A stretch of DNA of 55,272 bases from Eubacteriales bacterium (GTDB taxonomy: Bacteria; Bacillota; Clostridia; Saccharofermentanales; UBA5734). A program made the translations under genes and the position numbers. The notes under the pieces were generated by a model that ran no database searches, was not told the DNA's origin, and worked only from the letters and a program-made list of their open reading frames with translations. The DNA is taken from contig JAQUDJ010000008.1 in the NCBI GenBank assembly GCA_028685755.1, forward strand, positions 29,655 to 84,926, written 5' to 3'. Each line of letters starts with the position of its first letter. Position 1 is the first letter of the stretch. This document shows positions 29,544 to 40,094 of the stretch, one piece after another.

Positions 29544-30836
29544 ATGGGTACCATGATCGAAACCCTTAAAAATGCCTTTAAGATCCCGGACCTGCGTAAA
29601 AAGTTGCTTTTCACGATTGGTATGCTAATCGTTTATCGCATCGGTATCCGCGTCCCGGTCCCTGGCATCAACCAGGAAGCCTTCACAACACTGGTCGAAC
29701 GATTCGGCCAATTGGGCTCCTTCCTGGATATTATTTCCGGTGGTGCTTTCAAACAAGTTTCAATCTTCGCGATGGGCATCACGCCGTACGTCAATTCGTC
29801 AATCATCATGCAGCTCCTGACAGTTGCGATCCCCGCACTCGAACGTCTGCAAAAAGAAGGCGACGAAGGCCGCAAAAAAATCCAACAGATGGTCCGTTAT
29901 TTGACGGTCGGTCTGGCTATGGTACAAGCCATTGCTTATTGGTATGCGACCCGTACAGCTTCCGCATCGAGCCTGCCATATTGGCTGAACGCCATTCTGG
30001 TTGTTGTCAGCTTCACTGCAGGTACCGCATTTATCATGTGGATCGGTGAACAAATCAATGACAAAGGTATCGGCAACGGTATTTCCTTGATTATCTTTGC
30101 GGGTATCGTGACCGGTGGTCCTGGTGCTATAAAAATGCTTTACGGTTATTTCCAGAACTGGTCGGTAACCTCCAACATTTTTGTCTCGACACTTGGCACA
30201 CTCGCCGTCGTTGCACTGTTCATTGTCGTTATTGCCCTTGTTGTCTTTGTCCAGAGTGCGGAACGCCGTATACCGGTCCAATATGCTAAAAAAGTTGTTG
30301 GTCGTAAAATGTACGGTGGTCAAAGCACTTACCTGCCGATCAAAGTCAATCAAGCTGGTGTTATTCCGGTCATCTTCGCGATTTCGATCGTGTCGTTGCC
30401 CTCCACGTTGGTATCGCTTTTTGGCGGTACCGGTCCGGTTGCCGAATGGTTCATGAATTTTGCCGGCAACCCCTTCTACTATGTCTCTTACGGCATCCTG
30501 ATCCTTGGCTTTACCTTTTTCTACTCGATGGTGCAGTTCAATCCAATTGAAATTGCAAACAACTTGCAGAAGAACGGTGGGTTCATTCCGGGCATCCGTC
30601 CCGGCCGTCCAACCTCGGATTATGTTGCCAAAACTGCCCGCCGTCTCAATTGGATTGATGGTCTTTTCCTGATCGTCATCGTTCTGTTCCCGACCTTGCT
30701 CAGCGCGGTCACTCAGGCACAGGGCATCTGGTTTGGCGGAACTGCTGTTCTGATCATCGTTGGTGTTGCCATCGATTTGGTCAATCAGCTGGAATCCCAA
30801 ATGGTCATGCGCCATTACAAAGGATTCCTCGACTAA
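29544..30836 (+). CDS. secY: Preprotein translocase subunit SecY
   Basis: FKIPDLRKKLLFTIGMLIVYRIGIRVPVPGIN; multi-TM. Confidence 0.98.
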   Translation: MGTMIETLKNAFKIPDLRKKLLFTIGMLIVYRIGIRVPVPGINQEAFTTLVERFGQLGSFLDIISGGAFKQVSIFAMGITPYVNSSIIMQLLTVAIPALERLQKEGDEGRKKIQQMVRYLTVGLAMVQAIAYWYATRTASASSLPYWLNAILVVVSFTAGTAFIMWIGEQINDKGIGNGISLIIFAGIVTGGPGAIKMLYGYFQNWSVTSNIFVSTLGTLAVVALFIVVIALVVFVQSAERRIPVQYAKKVVGRKMYGGQSTYLPIKVNQAGVIPVIFAISIVSLPSTLVSLFGGTGPVAEWFMNFAGNPFYYVSYGILILGFTFFYSMVQFNPIEIANNLQKNGGFIPGIRPGRPTSDYVAKTARRLNWIDGLFLIVIVLFPTLLSAVTQAQGIWFGGTAVLIIVGVAIDLVNQLESQMVMRHYKGFLD

Positions 30837-30862
30837 AAGTGTTTGTTTTTTGCACTGCGAAA

Positions 30863-30889
30863 GGGTGCCCGAATGGCCTTCGGGCACCC
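30863..30889 (+). terminator. Strong hairpin between secY and adk (partial terminator or processing site)
   Basis: GGGTGCCCGAA-tggcc-TTCGGGCACCC, 11-bp stem, weak downstream T tract. Confidence 0.55.
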
Positions 30890-30917
30890 TTGTTGCAGGT
30901 CATGGAGGACGATCATC

Positions 30918-31568
30918 ATGAGACTCATTCTATTAGGCGCCCCTGGCTCTGGCAAAGGTACGATGGCTGCAGATCTGGTCAAGGAATACCAGATCCCGCA
31001 CATATCAACCGGAGACATTTTCCGCCTGAATATTAAGAACAAAACGCCGCTCGGACTCGAAGCGGACACCTATATTCAGCAAGGCGCCCTAGTTCCTGAC
31101 AGCGTCACGATTGCGATGGTCGCGGATCGTCTCGCTCAGCCAGATTGCAAAACCGGATTTCTCCTTGATGGATTTCCACGTACAGTCGAGCAAGCAGAAG
31201 CGTTGAAAGTTATGCTCAGTGCATGCAAGTGTAAAATGGATGCAGTTGTCGAACTTGAACTGTCAGATGAAGAAATCATCGGCCGTTTGACAACCCGTCG
31301 AGTCTGCTCGTCTTGTGGTAAAACTTATAATCTTGATTCAAACCGTCCGTTACAGGATGGTATCTGTGATGCCTGTGGTGGCGCCTTGTATCAGCGTGAT
31401 GACGACAAACCCGATACGATTCGTCAACGTCTAGCCAATTATAATCGCCAGACGATGCCTTTATCGGATTACTATAAGAATCAGAATTTACTCGTTCGTA
31501 TCAATAACGAAGGCGAAGTAGGTTCTTCATTGCCGGCCGTTCTTGCGGCTCTAAGAAGTCGAGCTTAA
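30918..31568 (+). CDS. adk: Adenylate kinase (zinc-type lid)
   Basis: MRLILLGAPGSGKGTMAADLVKEYQIPHISTGDIFR; CSSC..CDAC lid; start at ATG 30918. Confidence 0.97.
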   Translation: MRLILLGAPGSGKGTMAADLVKEYQIPHISTGDIFRLNIKNKTPLGLEADTYIQQGALVPDSVTIAMVADRLAQPDCKTGFLLDGFPRTVEQAEALKVMLSACKCKMDAVVELELSDEEIIGRLTTRRVCSSCGKTYNLDSNRPLQDGICDACGGALYQRDDDKPDTIRQRLANYNRQTMPLSDYYKNQNLLVRINNEGEVGSSLPAVLAALRSRA

Positions 31569-31571
31569 TTG

Positions 31572-32327
31572 ATGCTAAAACTTAAAACGCCTGAAGAAAT
31601 TGCGCGGATTCGCAATGCCGGTAGGATTGTTGCGACAGTTCTTGATCAGGTCGGCCAAATGGTTCGACCGGGCATTTCAACATTAGCATTAGATGCTGCA
31701 GCTGAAGCGATTATTCGTCAAGCTGGGGCTACGCCCTCCTTTAAAGGCTATGGTGACCCGCCATTTCCGGCTTCGATTTGCGCCTCGATTGATGACGAAG
31801 TCGTTCATGGCATACCTAATGCCAACCGTGTTTTACGCGAAGGTCAGATCATTTCGATTGATGTCGGCGCCTATTTGGAAGGTTTCCACGCTGATGCAGC
31901 GCGAACCTTTCCAGTAGGTACCATTACGCAGGCCAAAGCAGACCTCATTCGTGTCACTGAAGAATCGTTTTGGGCTGGTTTTGCGCAAGCCGTTGTTGGC
32001 AATCGGATTGGCGACATTTCAGCAGCCGTTCAAGCAAAAGCTGAAGCTCACGCTTATGGCGTTGTCCAAGAACTCACCGGCCATGGTGTCGGACGCCATT
32101 TGCATGAAGACCCCGATCTGCCCAATTTCGGACATGCTGGCCGCGGACTTCGCCTTGAAGCAGGACTCGTTTTGGCCATGGAACCGATGGTCAATCAGGG
32201 CACTCGCCAAGTCGCAATCAAAGAAGATGGCTGGACAATTGTGACAAAAGACCACAAACCTTCGGCACATTATGAAAACACGTTTGCAATTACTGCCGAT
32301 GGACCCATAATCTTAACAGCCTTATGA
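31572..32327 (+). CDS. map: Methionine aminopeptidase, type I
   Basis: LKTPEEIARIRNAGRIV; GHGVGRHLHEDPDLPNFG; AMEPMV. Confidence 0.97.
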   Translation: MLKLKTPEEIARIRNAGRIVATVLDQVGQMVRPGISTLALDAAAEAIIRQAGATPSFKGYGDPPFPASICASIDDEVVHGIPNANRVLREGQIISIDVGAYLEGFHADAARTFPVGTITQAKADLIRVTEESFWAGFAQAVVGNRIGDISAAVQAKAEAHAYGVVQELTGHGVGRHLHEDPDLPNFGHAGRGLRLEAGLVLAMEPMVNQGTRQVAIKEDGWTIVTKDHKPSAHYENTFAITADGPIILTAL

Positions 32328-32656
32328 ACCACACGGTTTTTTCGGCATTACTCAATCAAGGACTGCGACCGGGCCAAATCGTCCTATCAAAAGCAGGGCA
32401 CGATCAGAATCGCGTTTATTTAATCCTTGAGGTCGATGCAAACTTTGCCGTCTGTGTTGATGGTGAATATCGACCGATAGATAAGCCAAAACGTAAACGC
32501 GTCAGCCACCTGAGACCCTTAGGTGAACTCCCGGATGACTGGCAAATACCACTCAAATCCTTGCACGATCATGGCCAACAAAATGCTCTGATCCGCAAAT
32601 TGATCAAAAGCCATCCCGGTTGGTCTCAACCATCAGCCGATGTCGCAGACACCTAA
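32324..32656 (+). CDS. KOW-domain RNA-binding protein
   Basis: [50 protein letters not shown] between map and infA. Confidence 0.82.
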   Translation: MNHTVFSALLNQGLRPGQIVLSKAGHDQNRVYLILEVDANFAVCVDGEYRPIDKPKRKRVSHLRPLGELPDDWQIPLKSLHDHGQQNALIRKLIKSHPGWSQPSADVADT

Positions 32657-32702
32657 GATAACCAGTCGCGAGACGGGTATAGCGCCGCTACAGGAGGAAC
32701 CT

Positions 32703-32921
32703 ATGTCTAAAGAAGACAATATTGAAGTCGAAGGAATTGTTGTTGACGTGCTCCCAAACGCCGTTTTCAAAGTCAAACTTGAAAATGGCCACGAAGTCAC
32801 TGCCCATATTTCGGGCAAGCTTCGCCAGCATTACATCAAAATTCTCACCGGCGACCGAGTGACCGTCGAACTCTCTCCATATGACGTCTCACGCGGCCGA
32901 ATTACTTGGCGTGCTAAATAA
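32703..32921 (+). CDS. infA: Translation initiation factor IF-1
   Basis: [75 protein letters not shown] 32703. Confidence 0.98.
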   Translation: MSKEDNIEVEGIVVDVLPNAVFKVKLENGHEVTAHISGKLRQHYIKILTGDRVTVELSPYDVSRGRITWRAK

Positions 32922-32960
32922 TTATTTTTTCAAAAATATGCAAATAGCCGCTCAAGCCGC

Positions 32961-32988
32961 TTGATTTATCATGCATATCTGTTAAACT
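32961..32988 (+). promoter_or_regulatory. Candidate internal promoter upstream of rpmJ
   Basis: TTGATT - 16 bp - TAAACT in the 139-nt infA/rpmJ gap. Confidence 0.45.
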
Positions 32989-33060
32989 ATCTTAGCATGC
33001 GCCCGAATGACGTCTGTTCAAGTTGCGTCATCGTGAGTACTGATCCAGGAGGAAACCCCA

Positions 33061-33173
33061 TGAAAGTTAGACCATCAGTCAAACCCATGTGCGAAAAGTG
33101 CAAGGTCATCAAACGCAAAGGCCGCGTTATGGTTATCTGCGAAGATCCTAAGCACAAACAGAAACAGGGCTGA
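33061..33173 (+). CDS. rpmJ: Ribosomal protein L36 (zinc-binding form)
   Basis: [40 protein letters not shown] 33061 after aggagg. Confidence 0.97.
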
Positions 33174-33197
33174 TTTCCCATTCTTTGAGGAATCAGC
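33169..33197 (+). terminator. Hairpin overlapping the rpmJ stop codon (attenuator-like)
   Basis: GCTGATT-tcc...-AATCAGC followed by TTTGAGTTT. Confidence 0.45.
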
Positions 33198-33325
33198 TTT
33201 GAGTTTGCTCCCGACACGTGTTAAGGGATGCGGCTGCCGGACTCCTAACCCGAGTATACCGGTCATCCTGATCGTGTTTTACCAGATAGAGATTTGAGAG
33301 CCTTTCATTTTACGGAGGTAAGAAA

Positions 33326-33694
33326 ATGGCACGTATTGCCGGAGTCGATCTGCCGAACGAAAAGCGCGTAGAAATTGCGCTATGTTACATCTTTGGCGTT
33401 GGCAGAACGCTTTCGAACAAAATTCTTGAAACTTGCGGCATCAATCCTGATACCCGCGTCAAGAACTTGACCGAAACCGAAATTTCCAAAATCAGAGACA
33501 CACTCGAAAACGGTTACACCGTTGAGGGTGATCTACGGCGCGAAATCGCCATGAATATCAAACGCCTCACTGAAATCGGCTGCTATCGTGGCCGCCGTCA
33601 CAGAATGGGTTTGCCAGTTCGTGGTCAGCGCACCAAGACCAATGCCCGTACCCGCAAAGGGCCTAGACGTACCATGGCTGGTAAGAAGAAGTAA
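33326..33694 (+). CDS. rpsM: Ribosomal protein S13
   Basis: [50 protein letters not shown]. Confidence 0.98.
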   Translation: MARIAGVDLPNEKRVEIALCYIFGVGRTLSNKILETCGINPDTRVKNLTETEISKIRDTLENGYTVEGDLRREIAMNIKRLTEIGCYRGRRHRMGLPVRGQRTKTNARTRKGPRRTMAGKKK

Positions 33695-33706
33695 GGAGGC
33701 ATAATC

Positions 33707-34111
33707 ATGGCAAAAGCGTCAACTAAAAAAGCGGCCGTCCGGCCGAAAAAAAGAGAACGCAAGAATATTGACCGTGGCGCTGCCCATATTCATTCTTCGT
33801 TCAATAACACAATCGTCACCATCACTGACACGAATGGCAACGCCATTTCATGGGCCAGTGCCGGTGGTATGGGCATGAAGGGTTCCCGTAAGGGCACACC
33901 GTTTGCCGCCCAAATGGCCGCGGAAGCAGCCGCTAAAACCGCTGTCGATCACGGCATGCGTACAGTCGAAGTTTTCGTCAAAGGACCGGGCGGTGGCCGT
34001 GAAGCCGCAATCCGTTCATTGGCTGTAGCTGGTCTTGACGTAACCATGATCAAAGATGTTACCCCGATCCCGCACAATGGTTGCAGACCGCCCAAAAGAA
34101 GAAGAGTCTGA
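33707..34111 (+). CDS. rpsK: Ribosomal protein S11
   Basis: [44 protein letters not shown]. Confidence 0.98.
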   Translation: MAKASTKKAAVRPKKRERKNIDRGAAHIHSSFNNTIVTITDTNGNAISWASAGGMGMKGSRKGTPFAAQMAAEAAAKTAVDHGMRTVEVFVKGPGGGREAAIRSLAVAGLDVTMIKDVTPIPHNGCRPPKRRRV

Positions 34112-34128
34112 TCCCGGAGGAATAGAGA

Positions 34129-34743
34129 ATGGCTAGATATACAGAAGCAGCCTGCCGGCTCTGCCGCCGCGAAGGCGAGAAGCTTTTCCTTAAAGGGCAG
34201 CGTTGCTACACAGGCAAATGCGCAATCGCTCGTCGGAGCTTTGCCCCAGGTCAACATGGCCAGGGCCGCAAGAAAATTTCCGAATACGGATCCCAGCTGC
34301 GTGAAAAGCAGAAAACCAAACGTTTCTACGGTGTCCTCGAAGGACAATTCCGCAAGACCTTTGATTCTGCCAGCCGCATGAAGGGCAAATCCGGTGAAAA
34401 CCTGCTGCAGCTCCTTGAACTGCGCATGGACAATGTTGTGTACCGTATGGGCTTTGCAGCCTCACGTGCTGAAGCACGTCAGCTGGTTACCCATGGTCAC
34501 TTCGTCCTGAACGGTAAAAAAGCAGACATCCCATCGATGACCCTCAAAGCCGGTGACACTGTCGCTGTCTGCGAATCATCCCGCAAGTCCACGAAATTCC
34601 AGGATCTCGCGACTCGTCCGATTCCGGCTTGGCTGACATTCAGCTCAGAGTCCTTAACCGGCACGATCGTCCAGGTTCCGGCCCGCGCTGATGTCGACAT
34701 TGATGTCCGCGAGACGCTCATCGTCGAGCTCTACTCCAAGTAA
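34129..34743 (+). CDS. rpsD: Ribosomal protein S4 (Cys-containing N-terminus)
   Basis: [44 protein letters not shown]. Confidence 0.98.
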   Translation: MARYTEAACRLCRREGEKLFLKGQRCYTGKCAIARRSFAPGQHGQGRKKISEYGSQLREKQKTKRFYGVLEGQFRKTFDSASRMKGKSGENLLQLLELRMDNVVYRMGFAASRAEARQLVTHGHFVLNGKKADIPSMTLKAGDTVAVCESSRKSTKFQDLATRPIPAWLTFSSESLTGTIVQVPARADVDIDVRETLIVELYSK

Positions 34744-34800
34744 TCAAGGTTATTCATAACCTGACACTTTGAGTTGTGAGCCCAAACCAGGAGGAATTAA

Positions 34801-35754
34801 ATGATTGAGATCAAAAAGCCAGTGATCGAATGCCTGGAACGTAACAATGACGGTTCCTATGGTAAATTCGTGATCGAACCGCTCGAACGCGGCTATGGCA
34901 TCACGCTCGGTAACTCCTTGCGTCGTGTCCTCTTGTCTTCGTTACCGGGCGCTGCAGTCACGGCGATTCGCGTGGAAGGTGTCTTTCATGAATTTTCGAC
35001 GGTCAAGGGTGTTGTTGAGGACATGACCGAAATCATCCTCAACGTCAAAGGCATTCGTGCCAACCTTCATGTTGACGGTCCTAAAACGGTCTACATCAGC
35101 ACTGAAGAAGGCCGCACAGGCGTCGTCACCGCTGGTGATATCGTCCGTGATGACGAAGTCGAAATCATGAATCCAGATCATCCGATCGCAACCCTCAATG
35201 GGGATGGTCGCATGTTCATGGAACTGACCCTAAACAAAGGTCGTGGATACAATACCGCTGACCGCAACAAGTGGGTTAGCCAACCGATCGGTGTTATTCC
35301 GATCGATTCGATCTTTACCCCAGTCAAGAAAGTCAACTACTCCATTGAGAACACGCGTGTCGGTCAGTTTACTGACTTTGACAAGCTGACCATTGAAGTA
35401 TGGACTGATGCGACCATCGATGTCACCGATGCGCTTTCCAATGGTGCGTCCATCTTAACCGAACACCTGAATCAGTTTGTTGCTTTAAGCAACAGCAACG
35501 TCGGCGTGTCCATCGGTTCTGGCGGCGTTGGCGGTCCCGTCAACCCGACAAACGACACCGTCATCGAAGACCTTGATTTCTCAGTTCGCACCTACAACTG
35601 CCTGAAGCGCGCTGGCATCAACTCGGTCAATGACCTTGTTGCCAAGAGTGAAGAAGACATGATGAAGGTCAGAAACCTCGGCAAGAAATCGCTTGAGGAA
35701 GTAATCCAGAAACTCGAAGAAATGGGACTGTCTCTCGCCGCTCAGGACGAGTAA
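34801..35754 (+). CDS. rpoA: RNA polymerase alpha subunit
   Basis: [32 protein letters not shown]; alpha-[25 protein letters not shown]. Confidence 0.98.
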   Translation: MIEIKKPVIECLERNNDGSYGKFVIEPLERGYGITLGNSLRRVLLSSLPGAAVTAIRVEGVFHEFSTVKGVVEDMTEIILNVKGIRANLHVDGPKTVYISTEEGRTGVVTAGDIVRDDEVEIMNPDHPIATLNGDGRMFMELTLNKGRGYNTADRNKWVSQPIGVIPIDSIFTPVKKVNYSIENTRVGQFTDFDKLTIEVWTDATIDVTDALSNGASILTEHLNQFVALSNSNVGVSIGSGGVGGPVNPTNDTVIEDLDFSVRTYNCLKRAGINSVNDLVAKSEEDMMKVRNLGKKSLEEVIQKLEEMGLSLAAQDE

Positions 35755-35786
35755 CAGACCGTTGCGATCATTAGGAGGGTATTAAA

Positions 35787-36311
35787 ATGCCTGCACAAAG
35801 AAAACTCGGACGCGCCAGCGATATGCGTCTGTCAATCCTCCGGGGGATGGTTACAACACTGATCCTCACAGGTAAGATTGAAACCACCGAAGCGCGCGCT
35901 AAGGAAGTCAAACGGATCGCCGAAAAGCTGATCACATTGGCTGTTAAAGAGAAAGACAACTTCACCACAACTGAAGTGACGATCTCCACAGCTAAACTTG
36001 ACGCCAAAGGCCGCAAGGTTCTCAAATCTGCGACTTCCAAAAACGGCAACAAATATGACGTTGTTGATCGTGAAACCAAAAAGGAAATGGTCCAGGTTGA
36101 TAATGCCACACGTCTAGCCGTTCGCCGCCAGCTGATGCTGTGGTTGAATAAGAGCCATGACGCCAAAGGCAATACCGTCAATCCGGTCAATTACCTCTTT
36201 GACACGGTTGCACCGAAATATGCTGGTCGTAACGGTGGTTATGCCCGCATCATCAAACTTGGTGCCCGTCGCGGTGACGCCTCGGAAATGGCGATACTCG
36301 AGCTGGTCTAA
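35787..36311 (+). CDS. rplQ: Ribosomal protein L17 (extended form, 174 aa)
   Basis: [45 protein letters not shown]. Confidence 0.97.
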   Translation: MPAQRKLGRASDMRLSILRGMVTTLILTGKIETTEARAKEVKRIAEKLITLAVKEKDNFTTTEVTISTAKLDAKGRKVLKSATSKNGNKYDVVDRETKKEMVQVDNATRLAVRRQLMLWLNKSHDAKGNTVNPVNYLFDTVAPKYAGRNGGYARIIKLGARRGDASEMAILELV

Positions 36312-36357
36312 TAGCTGAGCCGCCTGCTCCCGCAGCCTCAAATGTACAGTAGATATT

Positions 36358-36390
36358 AAACGGGAACAGGACCAACCTGTTCCCGTTTTT
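36358..36390 (+). terminator. Rho-independent terminator after rplQ
   Basis: AAACGGGAACAGG-accaa-CCTGTTCCCGTTTTT. Confidence 0.9.
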
Positions 36391-36423
36391 ATCATTTTTA
36401 TCTGCAGACAGGAAATTGAACTC

Positions 36424-38223
36424 ATGGATCAAGTTAACGGCGTTTTTGCTGCCGTCGATCATGTAAGTTTTCATTATATACAGCACGGCCAAGAACCGCT
36501 CCGTGCGCTAAATCATGTCAGCCTTGATATTCAACAAGGTAGTCACGTGGCTATTTTAGGTCGTAATGGTTCTGGCAAATCTACTTTAGCGCGTCTGATC
36601 AATGCCTTAGAATTACCTTCTGAAGGACACATTGTCGTCGCTGGCTATGATACCCAAGATCACTTGAATATTTGGGAAGTACGCCGTCGATGTGGAATGG
36701 TTTTTCAAAATCCTGACAATCAAATCGTTGGAACAACGGTAGAAGAAGACGTCGCTTTTGGCCCCGAAAATCTCGGTGTACCACAGCCGCAAATCCGCAT
36801 TGCCGTCGATCAAGCATTAGCAAAAGTCAACTTGTCGCACGTTGCCGAGCGACCGCCGCATTTACTCTCAGGTGGGCAGAAGCAAAAGTTAGCTATTGCC
36901 GGGATTCTCGCGATGCAACCATCGTGTCTGATCCTTGATGAGGCGACCTCGATGCTCGATCCAGTCACACGAACTGATTTTATGGCGCTCGTTGCCGAAT
37001 TAATCAAAGAACATGGATTGACCGTCATCAATATTACCCATCATATGGAAGAAGCCTTACTCGCTGACCGTGTCGTCGTAATGAACGACGGCCATATTGT
37101 GCTCAGCGGTACCCCGGCTGACGTTTTTGATCGTGTTGAACTTGTCAAAAGCCAGGGCCTTGATGTTCCGGTTCACGGTGAAATACTTCATCGCCTAGCC
37201 CAATTGACGGGTCAAAAGCTGCTGCCATTAGAAACGGCGAGTTGGGCATCTGCACAAGCGGGTGTTATTCGCATCTTAAAAACATTAACCAAGAAGCAGC
37301 AAGTTCAAGACATGCATGAAACGTTCGATAAAGGTGATGATCAACCTTCGCAAACAACCCAAAATCACGAGATTATCATCCGTGTCGAAAACCTATCCTT
37401 TACGTATTCTGCCGGTACAACCTTGGAATCCGCCGCACTCAAAGACGTTACTTTTGATGTCAGACGTGGCGAATTGCTTGGCATTATCGGCCACAGCGGT
37501 TCCGGAAAATCAACTTTGATTCAACATCTAAATGGTTTATTGCGCGCCCAAAAAGGTACTGTTGCCGTATTAGACCTTGATGCAACCGATAACCACGCCA
37601 TTCGCAAAATACGCCAACGAGTTGGCTTGTTATTTCAATACCCAGAACATCAGCTTTTTGAAGAAACGATTTACCAAGATATCGCTTTTGGCCCGAAACG
37701 ACTTGGTCTTGAGCCTGCTGAAATTAATAAACGTGTCCTTTGGGCTGCTTCCATTGTCGGCCTCAAATCCGATGAACTTGAACGTTCGCCCTTTGAATTA
37801 TCAGGGGGACAGCGTCGCCGCGCCGCGATCGCTGGCGTCATTGCGATGCGCCCAGATGTGTTGATACTTGATGAACCGGCTGCTGGACTTGATCCTGCGG
37901 GTCGCGAAGAGATTTTAGGTTACACCGCTAAATTGCGGGATGAAGGCTCGACGGTAATCCTTGTATCGCACAGCATGGAGGATATTGCCCGTCTATCTGA
38001 CCGTGTCTTAGCGCTACGTGATGGACGCGTTGTGCTATTTGGCACACCGGCAGAGGTCTTTTCGCATCCCGAGATTCTCGCAGCAGCTGATTTGGCCGTG
38101 CCAAAATCTGCAGCCTTTCTACGTGACCTCAAGGCAATCTACCCGTCACTTTCAGATCATTGCTACACAACTGAATCCGCTGCATTAGAACTGCTGCGAG
38201 CTGGAAGTGAGGCATGCCAATGA
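36424..38223 (+). CDS. Fused energy-coupling factor ATPase EcfA1-EcfA2 (two ABC domains in one polypeptide)
   Basis: Two complete ABC cassettes: GRNGSGKSTLARLINALE / LSGGQKQKLAIAGILAMQPSCLILDEATSMLDP and GHSGSGKSTLIQHLNGLL / LSGGQRRRAAIAGVIAMRPDVLILDEPAAGLDP. Confidence 0.93.
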   Translation: MDQVNGVFAAVDHVSFHYIQHGQEPLRALNHVSLDIQQGSHVAILGRNGSGKSTLARLINALELPSEGHIVVAGYDTQDHLNIWEVRRRCGMVFQNPDNQIVGTTVEEDVAFGPENLGVPQPQIRIAVDQALAKVNLSHVAERPPHLLSGGQKQKLAIAGILAMQPSCLILDEATSMLDPVTRTDFMALVAELIKEHGLTVINITHHMEEALLADRVVVMNDGHIVLSGTPADVFDRVELVKSQGLDVPVHGEILHRLAQLTGQKLLPLETASWASAQAGVIRILKTLTKKQQVQDMHETFDKGDDQPSQTTQNHEIIIRVENLSFTYSAGTTLESAALKDVTFDVRRGELLGIIGHSGSGKSTLIQHLNGLLRAQKGTVAVLDLDATDNHAIRKIRQRVGLLFQYPEHQLFEETIYQDIAFGPKRLGLEPAEINKRVLWAASIVGLKSDELERSPFELSGGQRRRAAIAGVIAMRPDVLILDEPAAGLDPAGREEILGYTAKLRDEGSTVILVSHSMEDIARLSDRVLALRDGRVVLFGTPAEVFSHPEILAAADLAVPKSAAFLRDLKAIYPSLSDHCYTTESAALELLRAGSEACQ

Positions 38224-39023
38224 TGAGTAATATTTCCTTAGGTAGATATTATCCGACGCGTTCGATTTTGCACGCGCTTGATCCACGTACAAAAGTACTG
38301 GCCTCGATATTAATGATGGCGCTCATATTTATTGCTTCGGATCCGTTGCCAATGGCCGTTATCGGTGTGTTGACCCTTTTTTTAGTTGCCTTATCCCGTG
38401 TGCCTTTCAAGCAAGTACTAATCAGCTTGCGCCCGATGCTGTTTATTCTTTTGTTCGCTGCCGTCTTGAATATGTTGACAGTGTCCGGCAATGTCCTATG
38501 GCAACTAGGTCCTATCCGGATAACCGACCAAGGTCTGTTCACCGCACTCCGCATGGCTTCCCGTCTCGTATTGTTAATTCTCAATACAACTCTTTTGTTG
38601 ACACTCACAACAACACCCATTCATGTCTCGGATGCTCTAGAGAATCTGCTTTCGCCCTTTAAACGTTTGGGCTTTCCAGCTCATGAAATGGCCATGATGA
38701 TGTCTATTGCGCTGCGATTTGTTCCGACCTTGTTGGAAGAAACTGACAAAATCATGAAAGCCCAGTCATCGCGTGGGGCGGACTATGACACGGGGGGCCT
38801 GATCTCACGAGCACGTGGTTTGGTATCCGTCCTTATTCCGTTATTTGTCAGTGCATTCAAACGGGCAGAAGATCTCGCTACCGCCATGGAAGCCCGCTGC
38901 TATCGCGGTGGCGATTCGCGTACGCGATTGCGCATTATGCGCTATCAACTTGCTGATGGCCTGTTTGCGACACTATCCATCGCTGTTGCAACAGGATTGC
39001 TGATTTGGCAATTTGCTAATTAG
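38214..39023 (+). CDS. ecfT: Energy-coupling factor transmembrane protein EcfT
   Basis: LGRYYPTRSILHALDPRTKVLASILMM; AQSSRGADYDTGG and AMEARCYRGG coupling motifs. Confidence 0.94.
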   Translation: MPMMSNISLGRYYPTRSILHALDPRTKVLASILMMALIFIASDPLPMAVIGVLTLFLVALSRVPFKQVLISLRPMLFILLFAAVLNMLTVSGNVLWQLGPIRITDQGLFTALRMASRLVLLILNTTLLLTLTTTPIHVSDALENLLSPFKRLGFPAHEMAMMMSIALRFVPTLLEETDKIMKAQSSRGADYDTGGLISRARGLVSVLIPLFVSAFKRAEDLATAMEARCYRGGDSRTRLRIMRYQLADGLFATLSIAVATGLLIWQFAN

Positions 39024-39100
39024 TCAAAACAGACAGTTTGCCGGTTATCACGACACTCGATATAATTAAACTGCACTGCAATACGTGGAGGAAAAAAATA

Positions 39101-40084
39101 ATGAAACATTACATCGGTATTGATCTCGGTGGCACCAATATCAAAGTCGGCCTTGTTAACGAACTTGGCGAAATTCTGTTGAAAAAAAGCGTTAAAACGC
39201 GGGCAGAGCGCTCAGGTGAAGCGATTGTCGCTGATATGGCGAATCTTTCACTCGACGTCATTCGCGAAGCTGGTCTCCGTGAGTCTGACGTTGTTTCTAT
39301 CGGCATCGGTTCACCGGGTGTTCCAAACAACAAAACAGGTGAACTCGTTATCGCTTATAATTTGCCTTTTCACCATATGCCAATGCGCCTAGAAATGCAC
39401 AAAGTGACCAGCTTGCCGGTCTACATCGACAACGATGCGAATGTTGCAGCGTTGGCCGAGAGTGCCTTTGGCGGAGCCCGCGACAGCTATTGTAGTGTCG
39501 CCGTCACGTTGGGAACTGGCGTAGGTGGCGGGGTGGTCATTAATAATCGTATCTATAGCGGTTTTAACAATTCCGGCTGTGAAATCGGCCACATTGTCAT
39601 CGCTGCTGGTGGTGAACAGTGCACCTGCGGCCGCAAAGGCTGTTTTGAAGCTTATGCCTCAGCGACCGCTTTGATTCGCGACACTGAACGGGCTGCGTTG
39701 GCTAATCCAGACTCAATCCTCAGCACAATGGTCGCTGCAAATGGTGGTCAAGCGAGCGGTCGCACGTCCTTCGAAGCAAAGCGCCGTGGCGATGCTGCTG
39801 CTGCCGGTGTTGTTGATAAATATATTGATATGCTGGCTGAGGGGCTTGCTAATGTTATCAACGGCTACATGCCAGAAGTTATTGTCATCGGCGGCGGCGT
39901 GTGCAATGAAGGTGATGATTTAATGGTCCCTTTGATCGAAAAAACATATTCTAAAGCTAAATCGTTCCTTGTTGAAGGTGTTGAGCGGCCGCAGATCAGA
40001 GTCGCCCAAATGGGCAATGACGCTGGGATTGTAGGGGCTGCGATGATGGGTCGGGCTAGTTTTGAAGACGGCTTGGCCGGATAA
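39101..40084 (+). CDS. ROK family sugar kinase (glucokinase-like)
   Basis: MKHYIGIDLGGTNIKVGLV; CTCGRKGCFEAYAS zinc motif; ATG 39101 after ggagg. Confidence 0.92.
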   Translation: MKHYIGIDLGGTNIKVGLVNELGEILLKKSVKTRAERSGEAIVADMANLSLDVIREAGLRESDVVSIGIGSPGVPNNKTGELVIAYNLPFHHMPMRLEMHKVTSLPVYIDNDANVAALAESAFGGARDSYCSVAVTLGTGVGGGVVINNRIYSGFNNSGCEIGHIVIAAGGEQCTCGRKGCFEAYASATALIRDTERAALANPDSILSTMVAANGGQASGRTSFEAKRRGDAAAAGVVDKYIDMLAEGLANVINGYMPEVIVIGGGVCNEGDDLMVPLIEKTYSKAKSFLVEGVERPQIRVAQMGNDAGIVGAAMMGRASFEDGLAG

Positions 40085-40094
40085 CCTTGTTTAA

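Noticed and set aside
29799-30887. 362-aa minus-strand ORF opposite secY
   Set aside because: Shadow ORF of a certain CDS; no recognisable domain, no SD, repetitive low-complexity translation.
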